A stretch of DNA of 64,000 nt from Marasmius tenuissimus (Eukaryota; Basidiomycota; Agaricomycetes; Agaricales; Marasmiaceae). Location of the stretch: NCBI GenBank assembly GCA_029532415.1, contig JAQOTA010000052.1:806001-870000 (forward strand), written 5' to 3'. The notes under the pieces are model-generated. The model did not search any database, had not been told where the DNA came from, and saw only the letters and a program-made list of their open reading frames with translations. Position numbers and translations under genes: made by a program. Of this stretch, positions 9,845 through 19,004 are shown piece after piece (positions within the stretch are counted from its first letter, which is position 1; every line of letters begins with the position of its first letter).

Positions 9845-12341
9845 CTAACACTGTTCTAACACTACTCGTTTCTGCCCAGGGGCGTAATCATCGCGACTTG
9901 GGTGATCCTCACTAACGTAGTCCGGAGGGAGCTCATCCTGTCGCCGCTCCCTCCCTTGAAGCCTCCGGTTCAGTACCCTAACGAGGTCGGCTGTTGAAAT
10001 GCTGTTATCCGACTGAGACTCAACTCCCCTCTGGACCGTATTTGAGGTTGCGTCTCCATCGGCGAGCTGGAATTTCTGAGCACCTTTCAGATGAGTCTGA
10101 GCTATCGCATCGTCAGGCGACAGCTTCCCTGCCTTGTGCCCTCCAGATTTGGCATTATTGTTTCCCGACGTCGCAACGAATGCATCGATTCGACTATGAG
10201 CTGAGGGTTGGGCGCTTGAGCCTCCATCGGTACTTCTTGTTCGCCGGAAATTCCCTCGACAAATGAGCCAAATGACGAAAATCACGGAAAAAAGGACGAC
10301 TGTTACTCCGACGGCGACCCCCACAATAATTGATGTTGGTGGTCGAGTCGCGTGAGGGCTGGCAGAGGGTTCGGAGGATTCTTTTGGTCCTTCTCCTCCT
10401 GCTGGGATTGTGTCGTTATGTATAGTAATAGCCGCGACCAAGATGCTCAGGACATTTGTCTGTTGTTCAAATGAAAAACCGGACACTAGTTGGTGCTCCC
10501 TTGTCCAAGATGCACCATAGATGTTGCTATCAGCTCCTTGTCCCCGGGCATTTCTAAGCACTGCATTGTACTCGCCAGGACTTCGGTCAGTATGCCAGGA
10601 ACAAGTAACAAAAGAGCGTACCTGTACAGCGAGATATTGTTGAATGTAAGAACGAATGGACGGCTGCAGGCTTATATTTCGGCTATATATAGCAGATATC
10701 CCGCGAACTACATACTGGCCGACTAGTTGTGCATCCGCCTGTATATCTATGATGATCCTTAGTAGTGGCGGTTGACGAGATGGCAACAGAAAGAGTACTC
10801 GCCATCATCCACTGCTAAGATCCCTTCGGCATTATACCATCTCGTGTTTGATACAGCCTTGTACAGAATCTCCTCCAGGCTTTAGAGGGAGGGGGGGGGG
10901 GAATGTCTGATCAGCTAAGCGATACAATGGAAGTAACTTGTATTTAACCCACTTTGTGGAGGTGTTATCCCGCTTCGACAGCGCAAACACAATTGCAAGA
11001 CCCTCGATTATAGTGCCAACAGCATTAGTGGGTCCAGTAACCTCGCTAGGTGATATGCAGTTATGTGCATTTCTACCGTCCAACAGGTCGCCTTGGCTGT
11101 TCCGAAGTTGATTGTAGTAGAACTCCTCTGATTTGTGTCCAAGATCGAGATACGATTGGTTCTGTGTAGCGTCTGCAAGCATGGCATTTATGCTAAAGAA
11201 CAGAAAGCGTGAATGTAAGTAAGATCATGGACAATGTAGTATATCATACATGATGTACGACCTAAGGAGAGCACCATTAGTTTTCTATTCGTTCGATACA
11301 AATATTCACCTACCCAGTGGAAAGAGCATCCACGTATGGCTCGGACTCGGTGTCGTTTGTCTGGTTGTTCGAGGGGTAGTGAGTGTTATTCAGCATGGAT
11401 GATACACGCCAACTTCTACCTTGAAGGTGCCGCCGGCCATGGACACTGGCCACAAGTTCCCCATCATTTCGTGAGTAGTTGAATAGGATACGGACTCACA
11501 TTCAAGACAGCGCTCGGAGATTGTAGTGTTTTTCGCACGACTACGACCTGAAAGGAGGTCGTTTTGGTTGAGCGTGTAAAACTCCCCTCCGGCCCATGCT
11601 AATTCGGCCCATTCCAGGAAGGAGAGATCAGAATATGTTTCGTAGGCTTGAGTAGCAGCGATTCCATGTGCACTGTATTCGGTACGCGTCTCTACTTAGC
11701 AAATTGAGTATCGAGCGAATAATAGGACTTCTCCTACAGTCCCCAACTTGTCTGTACGGGTAGCGATTGATGATATTAGATCTCCAGTGTTTCGATGAGA
11801 ACAAGAACATAAACTGACGCTTTAAAAGGGGGTTGAGCTTGTCGTGGTTCAGCAATGACATTTGTATGATAACCTACTTCTCATGTTTGAATCCAGGCCG
11901 GAAAGCCAATGCTTGAGGGAAAAAATCGAGGAGTTGTTGGCGGTATGTCGTTTGTTTGGCGACCATGTCGAACTTTGCCATTTGGTTGAAGAAATTTCCC
12001 ATCGTCCCGTAAGTTGTATCTGGATGTCAGGGTGCAGGGAGCTCTTGCATTCTTGAAATATCGAATCGCTCGTACCTTCAAGCTTCAGCTTTCCACTGGC
12101 GTCAACCATAGTCGAGATCGTTTTTTCGATACAGTCCTTGGCAATAGCAATTCTGTCGTCCGTGGAGTTGGTGATGTCGGTGTTCTGTAGAGTGAAACCC
12201 GAACATTGTTTTGTTACAGATACGAAGAGCTCCTAAGATGACACTCACCTTCCAAGCAGGGTTTGGAGCAAAATTTGATTCGCCAATCGCCACGCGTATA
12301 TAACTTGAGATGAGGAAAATAACGATTGTCGCCATGGGCAT
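9845..12341 (-). CDS. GH76-like membrane-anchored glycosidase, paralog C (possibly impaired)
   Basis: The most diverged GH76 paralog. Start ATG at 12339-12341 (MPMATIVIFLISSYIRVAIG, a signal peptide) with a second ATG at 12335. Recognisable parts are NFAPNPAWK, ALAFRPGFKHEK, SFLEWAELAWAGGEFYTLN, SYLDLGHKSEEFYYNQLRNS, YAVRGISA-type repeats, YNAVLRNARGQGADSNIYGA, a membrane segment beginning TSIIVGVAVGVTVVLF, and a tail with LNRRLQGRERRQDELPPDY. The tail runs about 24 residues beyond PPDY and ends LEQC. Two lesions affect the microexon region. The Tyr codon that ends exon 3 in D and E (TAC) is TAG here (11874-11876), and the acceptor AG before the IAATQAY exon is GG. An upstream donor (GTAGGT, 11872-11877) joined to an earlier acceptor would skip the microexon and keep the frame, so the gene may still be expressed. 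Confidence 0.65.
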
Positions 12342-13069
12342 GGTACTGGTAGATTCACGGATGTGGGAGCGCTGTTGGTAGCTAGACGTTTTATAGCGAC
12401 GGCGCTTACGGCTCAACCATCGCGTTCGGTTTGAACCCAATCACGATCGGGAGGCGATCATATCAGTATTGACAGAGATGGCGGTCCCACATAGTAAGTA
12501 CGCATGCAAGGAAACGCCGAAGAGCGGTGAGATTCGGAGTAAGGAAGGATACGTGGGCGAGTACTATTCCAGTCAGTGCACTGAACACCCCAGTCAGCGA
12601 CTTTTGATCCGAGAGTTGTAAGTTTAGGGTGAGTAGATAGTCGAGCCCAACACGGGAGGTGGTCGAGGGTCGACAGGGGTCGACCAACTTTGATGCATTT
12701 GATGGCTGATGGCGACTCAGAGCGAGTAACACAGGAACGACGACTTCCTTGACGATGGACTGATTTCGTCGTGTGGTCGTGATCATGATGAGTTGGGAGG
12801 TTGTTCGAACCGTGAGAAATCCTTCGGAATGTTGCGGCCCGGGGCAACTTCGCAGCTAGCTGCCGGGGATTCCGGGTTCATGCAAGTACATGAGTGAGCG
12901 AGTGGGGCGATCCACAGTAACATACCACCTCGAATTCAAATTGTACAGTGTTTAGATATATAAGTTCTGTGAGTACATGATGCATATAACTAAAGGTCCC
13001 AGAGTCCACATTTTCCACCTATTCTACTAAGTAATGCTTTTCTGCGTGGCGCCTGTGCGAACAAGCCAG
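12342..13069. other. intergenic between GH76 C and GH76 D
   Basis: Promoter of copy C, then from about 12803 the 3' flank of copy D, which is duplicated downstream of copy E (30733-30995). No gene seen. Confidence 0.6.
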
Positions 13070-16032
13070 TCAACCTTGACTGGCATAATCTGGTGGCTGC
13101 TCGTCCCCTCTCCATTCTACTCCTTGGAGCCTTCGATTGAGCAACCTGATGAGATCGGCTGTTGGAATCATGCTTTCCGAGCCATACGGCCCTTGGGATG
13201 AAGAGGCGTCCGTATCAGTAGCGTAGTTGAGACCGATGCTTGTTCGCTCATCTCCGCCTCGCTCCCAATCTCGAGGTGCTCGTTCTGAAGGAAGTTTTCC
13301 ATCCTTTGCTCCTTCGCGGTTCCTCTCACCCATGGATGTGAATGGCTCTACTGTTTGATTGCGAGTGCTGTCGTGGGGACGTTCCTCGATCGTATCGAGT
13401 GTTGGCTTTTGTCTTCTGTTCCGTCGTCGGATGAGCCAAAAAACAAGGAAGGCGAGAAGACCGGCAGCCGCCAATCCTCCAAGAACAGCACCAACTACGA
13501 CACCGATACTTGGACGAGTTTGGCGCGGACCAGACCCGCCGCCTCCACCGGTGGGACTGGGCCTATTCGAAAGCGTGTCAGAGTCGTTGTGGAGAGGGAT
13601 TGCCGCGAGCAAAATGCTCAGGGCATTGGTCTGCGATTGTAAAGAAAAATTTAAAGGACTAGGTGGAGTGGTCCAGGAAGAACCATAAAGGTTGGAGTTG
13701 TTGCCCTGCCCCCGTGCGTTGTTCAATACCGCATTGTACTACAAGTATCCGCTGAGTATGTGGTAAGCACAGTGAACATCGGACGAGCATCCGTACCTGC
13801 ACCCCAAGATATTCTCTCACAAACGTTCGGAGGTCAGAGGACTGAGTATTGTTTCGGTAATATGTTGCGGCCAAGCCACGGACCACATATTGACCAACGA
13901 GCTCTGCACTTGTTTGGTTCTCTGAAGCACTTCAATACGAAACCATTTGTAAGACTCGAGGATGGATTATACTCACCGTTACCTGCTTCCAGGACTCCAT
14001 CGGCGCTGTGCCATTGTGAGTTTGATACCATCTTTTCTATAACCTCCATAAGGCTCCCAGAGCAGGCGTTAGAATTGATTGGAGGATGAACATAGCAGAG
14101 TTGTAAGCTCACTCTTGGAGGATTTTGGTTCGATCATTATCGTCCTTCAAAACGGACAGAAGAACCGCGATACCCTCGGTTATAAGCCCAGTGTTCGCGG
14201 GGTACGTACCCGAGCTGGGGACACAGGTATCGGCGCTTATGCCGTCCAACATCTCACCTTGTGCATTTCGCAGGTGGTTGAAGTAGAACTGTTCTGATTC
14301 ACGACCCCGGCGAATGTAACTCTGGTTATCCAGTGTAGCCTCCGCAAGCATAGAGGTGGCGCTAGGAGACCGGCAAGGGCATCAGCGGTCAGACTATACG
14401 TCGGCAACCGGGAATCTATCGTACATGATGTATGACCTGAGGGAGATGCAATTAGTCTCCCGGCGTGTTCATGATTGTAATGCGACGATGTTTGAATCTC
14501 TGAGTACGTACCCGGTGGCAAGAGCGTTCACAAGCATGTTTTCCGGTGCATTCAACTGGTCATTGAAAGTGTGAGCAAGCCTGAAACCGAAGCATCTTGG
14601 AACGAGTATCACCCAAAAAGTCCCACCGGCCATTGTTACTGCCAGCAGCATGAAGAGTTCTTGGTTATATGGTTCATGAGACGAATTGGCTACAAACACT
14701 CACGATTGGCACAAGTTCCCTTTACCGTGACGTTTTTTCCAGGAAATGCCCCAGTGCGGAGTTCGTCTTCATCATCAAGCGTGTAAGCCTCCGCCCCGTT
14801 CCAGGCTAATTCTGCCCAGTCAAGAAACTGGTTGTCGGAGTATGTTTTGTATGCCTGAGTTGCAGCTATACTGTGTGCGCTACCTCGGCCGCTAGGGTCA
14901 GCAGAAAGAAAGTATAGATCATGGAACGCGTTCCCTACAGTCCCCAGTTCATCTATCCGACCACAGAGTGAGTTGAAGTTAGCGATGATGCATTGCGTGA
15001 GAAGCAGCAGCACACGAACACTGATGAATGAATGCATGAGCTCGTCAAGAGGTCAAGAGGTCAAGAACATGACAAACGACGTACTTTCCTTGAAGAAATC
15101 CAGGCCGAAACGCGAGAGCTTGAGGGAAAAAGTCGAGGAGATGTTGCTTATATATCGTTTGGTTCGTGAAGGTATCAAATTGGGCCAGTTGGGAAAAAAA
15201 ATTGCCCATTATCCCATAGTTTCCATCTGTATTTCGAGGTCAACCCGATAACTGTGTGGGCCAAGCGGAGCGCCACCCACCCTCCAGCTTCAGCTGTCCC
15301 GTTGCGTTCACGATTTCCGAGAGTGTTTCCTCTATCGCATCTTTCGCAATGGCAATTCTTTCGTCCGTACCAATACTGATGTCTTTGTTCTGCAGAATCA
15401 AGGTCATATTGGCTTTGAGAATTGGTCGGTTGTGAAACTTACCCGCCAGGCAGGGTTTGGGACAAACGCTTGAGCGTTGCCGAGCACGGCTACTGCAACG
15501 AACGCGAAGAGGTGTCTTAATACGAGGAAAATGTTCATGTCTCTGTCAGTTTTTGAGTACCAGCAGAAACCGGGAGAAAGTAGGTCGATATCAACACCTG
15601 ACAAACCTTTTCTACCAACATCTGTCTAAATATACCGCGTATTAGTACAAGCCACCACTGACCAGTATCGTGATGAGGATCATATCAATCTGCGACTGTA
15701 TCCATTCGACTCAAGAAGCGACCAGTTAGCTGGGAGATGAAGAAGACTGCTTTGAGGTCAAAAAATGGGATGTCAGCCCCTCCGCCGACATATTTTCTAC
15801 CGGATGCAGCCACGAGAACGACTTCTCTCATGAACTGTGGAGGCCTAGGGACCCCGGACAACCGTTGCAATGAGAGACGTGGCAACGAAGAGCAAAATTC
15901 GTATCATCAATCTTTGATATGGATCGAATGGTGGTTGCGGACAGAGTTACGCAGCACTTGGATCAGTATCCTGCGAGGAAAATCTTGTATTATGCGGTGA
16001 GGGCAAAAGGAAGGTGTAGAAACGTGGGAATT
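12803..16032. repeat. dispersed segmental duplication, unit D
   Basis: About 3.2 kb comprising GH76 copy D with roughly 270 bp of 3' flank and 490 bp of 5' flank. It matches 30733-33923 in the same orientation. Shared landmarks include CCGGGTTCATG in the 3' flank and the GACAGAGTTACGCAG and GTGTAGAAACGTGGGAATT strings in the 5' flank. Confidence 0.8.
13070..15538 (-). CDS. GH76-like membrane-anchored glycosidase, paralog D
   Basis: Start ATG 15536-15538 yields signal peptide MNIFLVLRHLFAFVAVAVLG and AQAFVPNPAWR. Then come DGNYGIMGNFFSQLAQFD, ALAFRPGFLQGKY, microexon MNWG(L) at 14939-14952, IAATQAYKTYSDNQFLDWAE, TMAGGTFW, NQSYIRRGRESEQFYFNHLR, TEGIAVLLSVLKDDND, WHSADGVLEAGN, GRAT-type loop and YLGVQYNAVLNNARGQGNNS. 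The membrane segment starts GVVVGAVLGGLAAAGL and is followed by RRRNRRQK. The tail ends EWRGDEQPPDYASQG-stop. It retains the Trp of the WHSADG motif that copy A lost. At the end of exon 3 the strong donor GTACGT lies 4 nt before the donor needed for microexon inclusion, so an in-frame six-codon skip is possible. Closest relative is copy E. Confidence 0.75.
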
Positions 16033-17249
16033 TCCCGCTACTGCTAAGTAGAGGGTTTTACCGGTCCATCAAAAAACCGATTCTGCGCACCCCACTTTCA
16101 GTGAACGTGACTTTTTGCCCACGGTATCACGTTCACTCTCACACAGTCACACGACTTCTGATCCAGTATTTTTGTCGCGGAAGTCGCGTTTCATCGTCGT
16201 TCACTGACCAGCATGGTATCCTCGGCCTGTAGGTTGTGATTCGCTAAGCTCCCCTTCTCGGATATTGCTCTCTAGCCTGGCTCAACAGTTCAGCCTCGCG
16301 CTGTGCCCCTCGCTTTGCTCTCATAGTCGACTTCCTCAATTCAAATTCATTCCACACAAACAGCTCCGAACTTAATCCAGCTCACAGCGACTCGATTCAA
16401 TACAATTCAGTTCAACATTCAAATCAAATTTATTATGAGTACCTAAATCAAGGATCCAAACTCACTACGGCTTACTCTTTCCAGAACGGAACGTAAAACA
16501 TTCAACTCAAAGTTCAAAGTCAGGACTCACCGGGCCCTGCAATTCGCAATTTTTGCGACTTCTACGATCCATGGCTGGCTGCGATTGGTGATGATACCAA
16601 CTTTAGGTCTGTAGTCCTCTGTGTCCACCTCCGAAGTTCGAGGATCTTCTCTCAGCTCATCATTTCGCTACCTACGTGAGAAGTTTTCAATGCGGCCGTA
16701 TCTTCGAGTCGGCCTCAGTGGTATTCAAGCATGAAGAATAAAAAATTTTGGCTTGATTATGTTGACAATCTAGCATTAGTTGGGGGGTGAGGGGGGCTCC
16801 CCCCTTCCCACTGGGAGGAGCTGGCCGAAGGCCGAGCGACGACCAGTGGGGAGACTCAATTCAGGGCTGACTGTCCTCACCACTGTTATTGACTGTTTGG
16901 TATTTGGCTGACCTTCTTCCATGCCTATTACACCCAGTCTCAGTCCGTGACTTTATCCTGGTCTGAGGACAATCTTTCCTAGATGATGGGGATCAGAACA
17001 TTGAAACCTCGCTACAAATCATAGCCGAAGCCTAGCCATGCATATAAATTACGGTGGGCTTGTGTTATTGTCGTGGTTCACACTGTGCAGGCTGCGAGTA
17101 CAAATCCAGGTCTGACATACCAGATCGGACCAAGGGTATATGAAAAATATGAGGCAACTGGGCGAAAGTTGCATCCAATTCTCCCGACTGGAACGCCGAA
17201 GACAGGCAGTAGCGGGCCCTGCCCACCAGAAAAAGTGTACCTAGAATCT
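15539..17249. other. non-coding stretch upstream of GH76 D
   Basis: Bases to 16032 are the 5' flank shared with copy E. From 16033 to 17249 I see no gene. A GC-rich hairpin-forming patch sits at 16791-16852: a GGGGGG/CCCCCC pair, then CCCACTGG (16807-16814) paired with CCAGTGGG (16843-16850) around an inner GGCC-GAA-GGCC. It could be the end of an old mobile element, but this is not resolved. Confidence 0.5.
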
Positions 17250-17432
17250 GATTACTCGTGAGGGATTATAGCGCTCGTGAGGGTATATGAGCAGGCGGGC
17301 TGTGCATGAGCGCTTGTGAGAGGCCGCGAGGCTCAGGCACGTTTATAAGCGCTCATGAGCGCCTCTGAGGCTTACAGCCTCTCACAAGCGCTCAGGAACT
17401 GCTGTGAAGGTCACTCTCGCGCATGAGTAATC
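17250..17432. repeat. GCTCATGAGC-type palindrome cluster, left edge of accessory block
   Basis: A 183-bp patch packed with variants of GCTCATGAGC, CTTGTGAG and GAGGCTCA in both orientations. It is bounded by an imperfect inverted repeat: GATTACTCGTG at 17250-17260 and CATGAGTAATC at 17422-17432, 10 of 11 matching. A second cluster with the same vocabulary is at 30330-30610. Subterminal arrays of short repeats in both orientations are a known feature of EnSpm/CACTA-class elements; assignment here is inference. Confidence 0.55.
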
Positions 17433-17780
17433 ATAATCCAAGTAAAATTTTCTCAAAAAAAGAATGTAGGGTACAAGGGAATCTCATTATCTATACAAAC
17501 GACGTCGTCGTTGCCGTGGCAGTCCATGACGACGTAATTGACGACGCCGTACAACGTGTGCAAAGATTGGGCGCAGCCTCCTCCACATTTTGACCATCAA
17601 CCACCACCATCAACCTCCATCCATCCCATCCCCTGCTTCATCCTCCCACTTGCAGCATCCTAGGACCCAAGAGAAGTTGAAGGAGTATAATAAGGGCTTA
17701 TAGGTGCGTCACTGATCGATTTTGAACGGTTTTGAGTGCTAATTTGAGATCTGCCCTTCCTGGAAGGCTTTCCCCCAGCT

Positions 17781-18914
17781 ATGAATCGTTTCTCGACCTC
17801 GGCCTCGCCATTCGTCGATTCCATGCCGACCAGGATCTCCTACGGCGGTTACTGTCCGAATCAGAACGTTTTTGAAGACCCACAAACGCCGATTTCGATA
17901 CCGACTTCGATATCCAACAACGACGACACCCCGTATACCAACGTTTTTGACGATTTTTCTTTCTTGAACTCGACTTCGCCGTGCGATTGCGACCACGATT
18001 TCTTGTATAACGATTCGACAACCCCATACCAACACGAACGACAAATCTTGTGGGATTGGACCGGTCCCAACGCCTTTTCCGACCCGACGGTGGCCCGCAG
18101 CCAACGTATCCCCATCTATTCTTCGGACCCCAATTCAACAACCCTATACCAGCACGAACGACAGATTTTGTGGGATTGGACCGGTCCCAACGCCTTTTCC
18201 GACCCGACGGTGGCCCGCAGACAAGGTATCCCGATCTATTCTTCGGACCCAGGTCCATCGTTCTTAACGTCGACGGAACGGCGACGTCCGACCTCGAAAT
18301 TCCCCATCCGACCCTTATTCACCTACGAGCCTCTCGAAAACGTCCTCCGATCATCTCTTCCGAACACCGTTGCACCCCTAATGCCGAGAAGATCCTCTGC
18401 TCGCCCTTGGCACTGGCTCGACGTGTCAATAGTCGAGAACTGGCTCGGGACGTCGCTGTCGGGCGTCTCAACGCCTAATTTCGAGCAGAAGGGGTTCTTG
18501 TATTGTTACCGCATTGAAGGGGGATCGCCTTTCTGGGACTCGGAGTGGTACAAGGTGGGGAGGACCGTCGACTACGTGAAACGGGAGGACCAATGGCGTC
18601 GGCAATGCCATTCTCAAACCCAGACCTGGTTTCCGCCGGTACCAGTGGCCCACTGTCACCAAACCGGTCAGTATGGCGGTATGGTTTCCACGACACTACT
18701 AATAGCTTACCTAGAGCGACTTGTCCACCTTAAATTGGATCAAATGTGTTTGTCGAGGCCCCGGAAGCAATGCAACGATTGTCTGAAGAAGCACTGCGAA
18801 ATATTCGAGATGTTAGAGGTTTTTGGACGCGACGTATGGGAAGACATTATCGTACCTTTGATTCTAGAAATTGATTCTTTACTTGCCCGAGCGGGCTGGA
18901 TTGAGAAGGCTTGA
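17781..18914 (+). CDS. T5orf172 (GIY-YIG superfamily) domain protein with a 40-residue tandem repeat
   Basis: Single-exon gene, 377 residues, start ATG 17781. Residues about 230-350 carry a T5orf172/DUF1766-like domain. A Gly-x-Tyr-type strand (GFLYCYRI), a KVGRT motif (WYKVGRTVDYVKREDQWRRQ), ERLVHLKLD, and a zinc-knuckle-like CNDCLKKHCEIFEM end match the pattern of this GIY-YIG nuclease relative. The N-terminal half is Ser/Thr/Pro/Asp-rich with no recognised domain and contains two nearly identical 40-residue units (18012-18131 and 18132-18251) sharing YQHERQILWDWTGPNAFSDP. Proteins of this kind are numerous in Agaricomycetes and many sit near transposons (family knowledge). It ends 90 bp from the 3' end of the convergent Plavaka gene, so it may be cargo of the same element. 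Nuclease activity is not shown by the sequence. Confidence 0.7.
   Translation: MNRFSTSASPFVDSMPTRISYGGYCPNQNVFEDPQTPISIPTSISNNDDTPYTNVFDDFSFLNSTSPCDCDHDFLYNDSTTPYQHERQILWDWTGPNAFSDPTVARSQRIPIYSSDPNSTTLYQHERQILWDWTGPNAFSDPTVARRQGIPIYSSDPGPSFLTSTERRRPTSKFPIRPLFTYEPLENVLRSSLPNTVAPLMPRRSSARPWHWLDVSIVENWLGTSLSGVSTPNFEQKGFLYCYRIEGGSPFWDSEWYKVGRTVDYVKREDQWRRQCHSQTQTWFPPVPVAHCHQTGQYGGMVSTTLLIAYLERLVHLKLDQMCLSRPRKQCNDCLKKHCEIFEMLEVFGRDVWEDIIVPLILEIDSLLARAGWIEKA
18012..18251 (+). repeat. two 120-bp coding direct repeats
   Basis: Units 18012-18131 and 18132-18251 are nearly identical in sequence and exactly in phase (40 codons each), which indicates a recent internal duplication in the T5orf172 gene. 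Confidence 0.9.
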
Positions 18915-19004
18915 AGTGAGAAGTACTAGTAGATTTCTTGTAGGTTTCTTGAGCGAAGGGCATAGTATGTAGCGAACGGCGATCTCGAGGCGAAGGATTG
19001 GGGG

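Noticed and set aside
17250..17432. CRISPR-like or prokaryotic repeat array
   Set aside because: Repeats are irregular, palindromic and without spacers, and the DNA is clearly eukaryotic.
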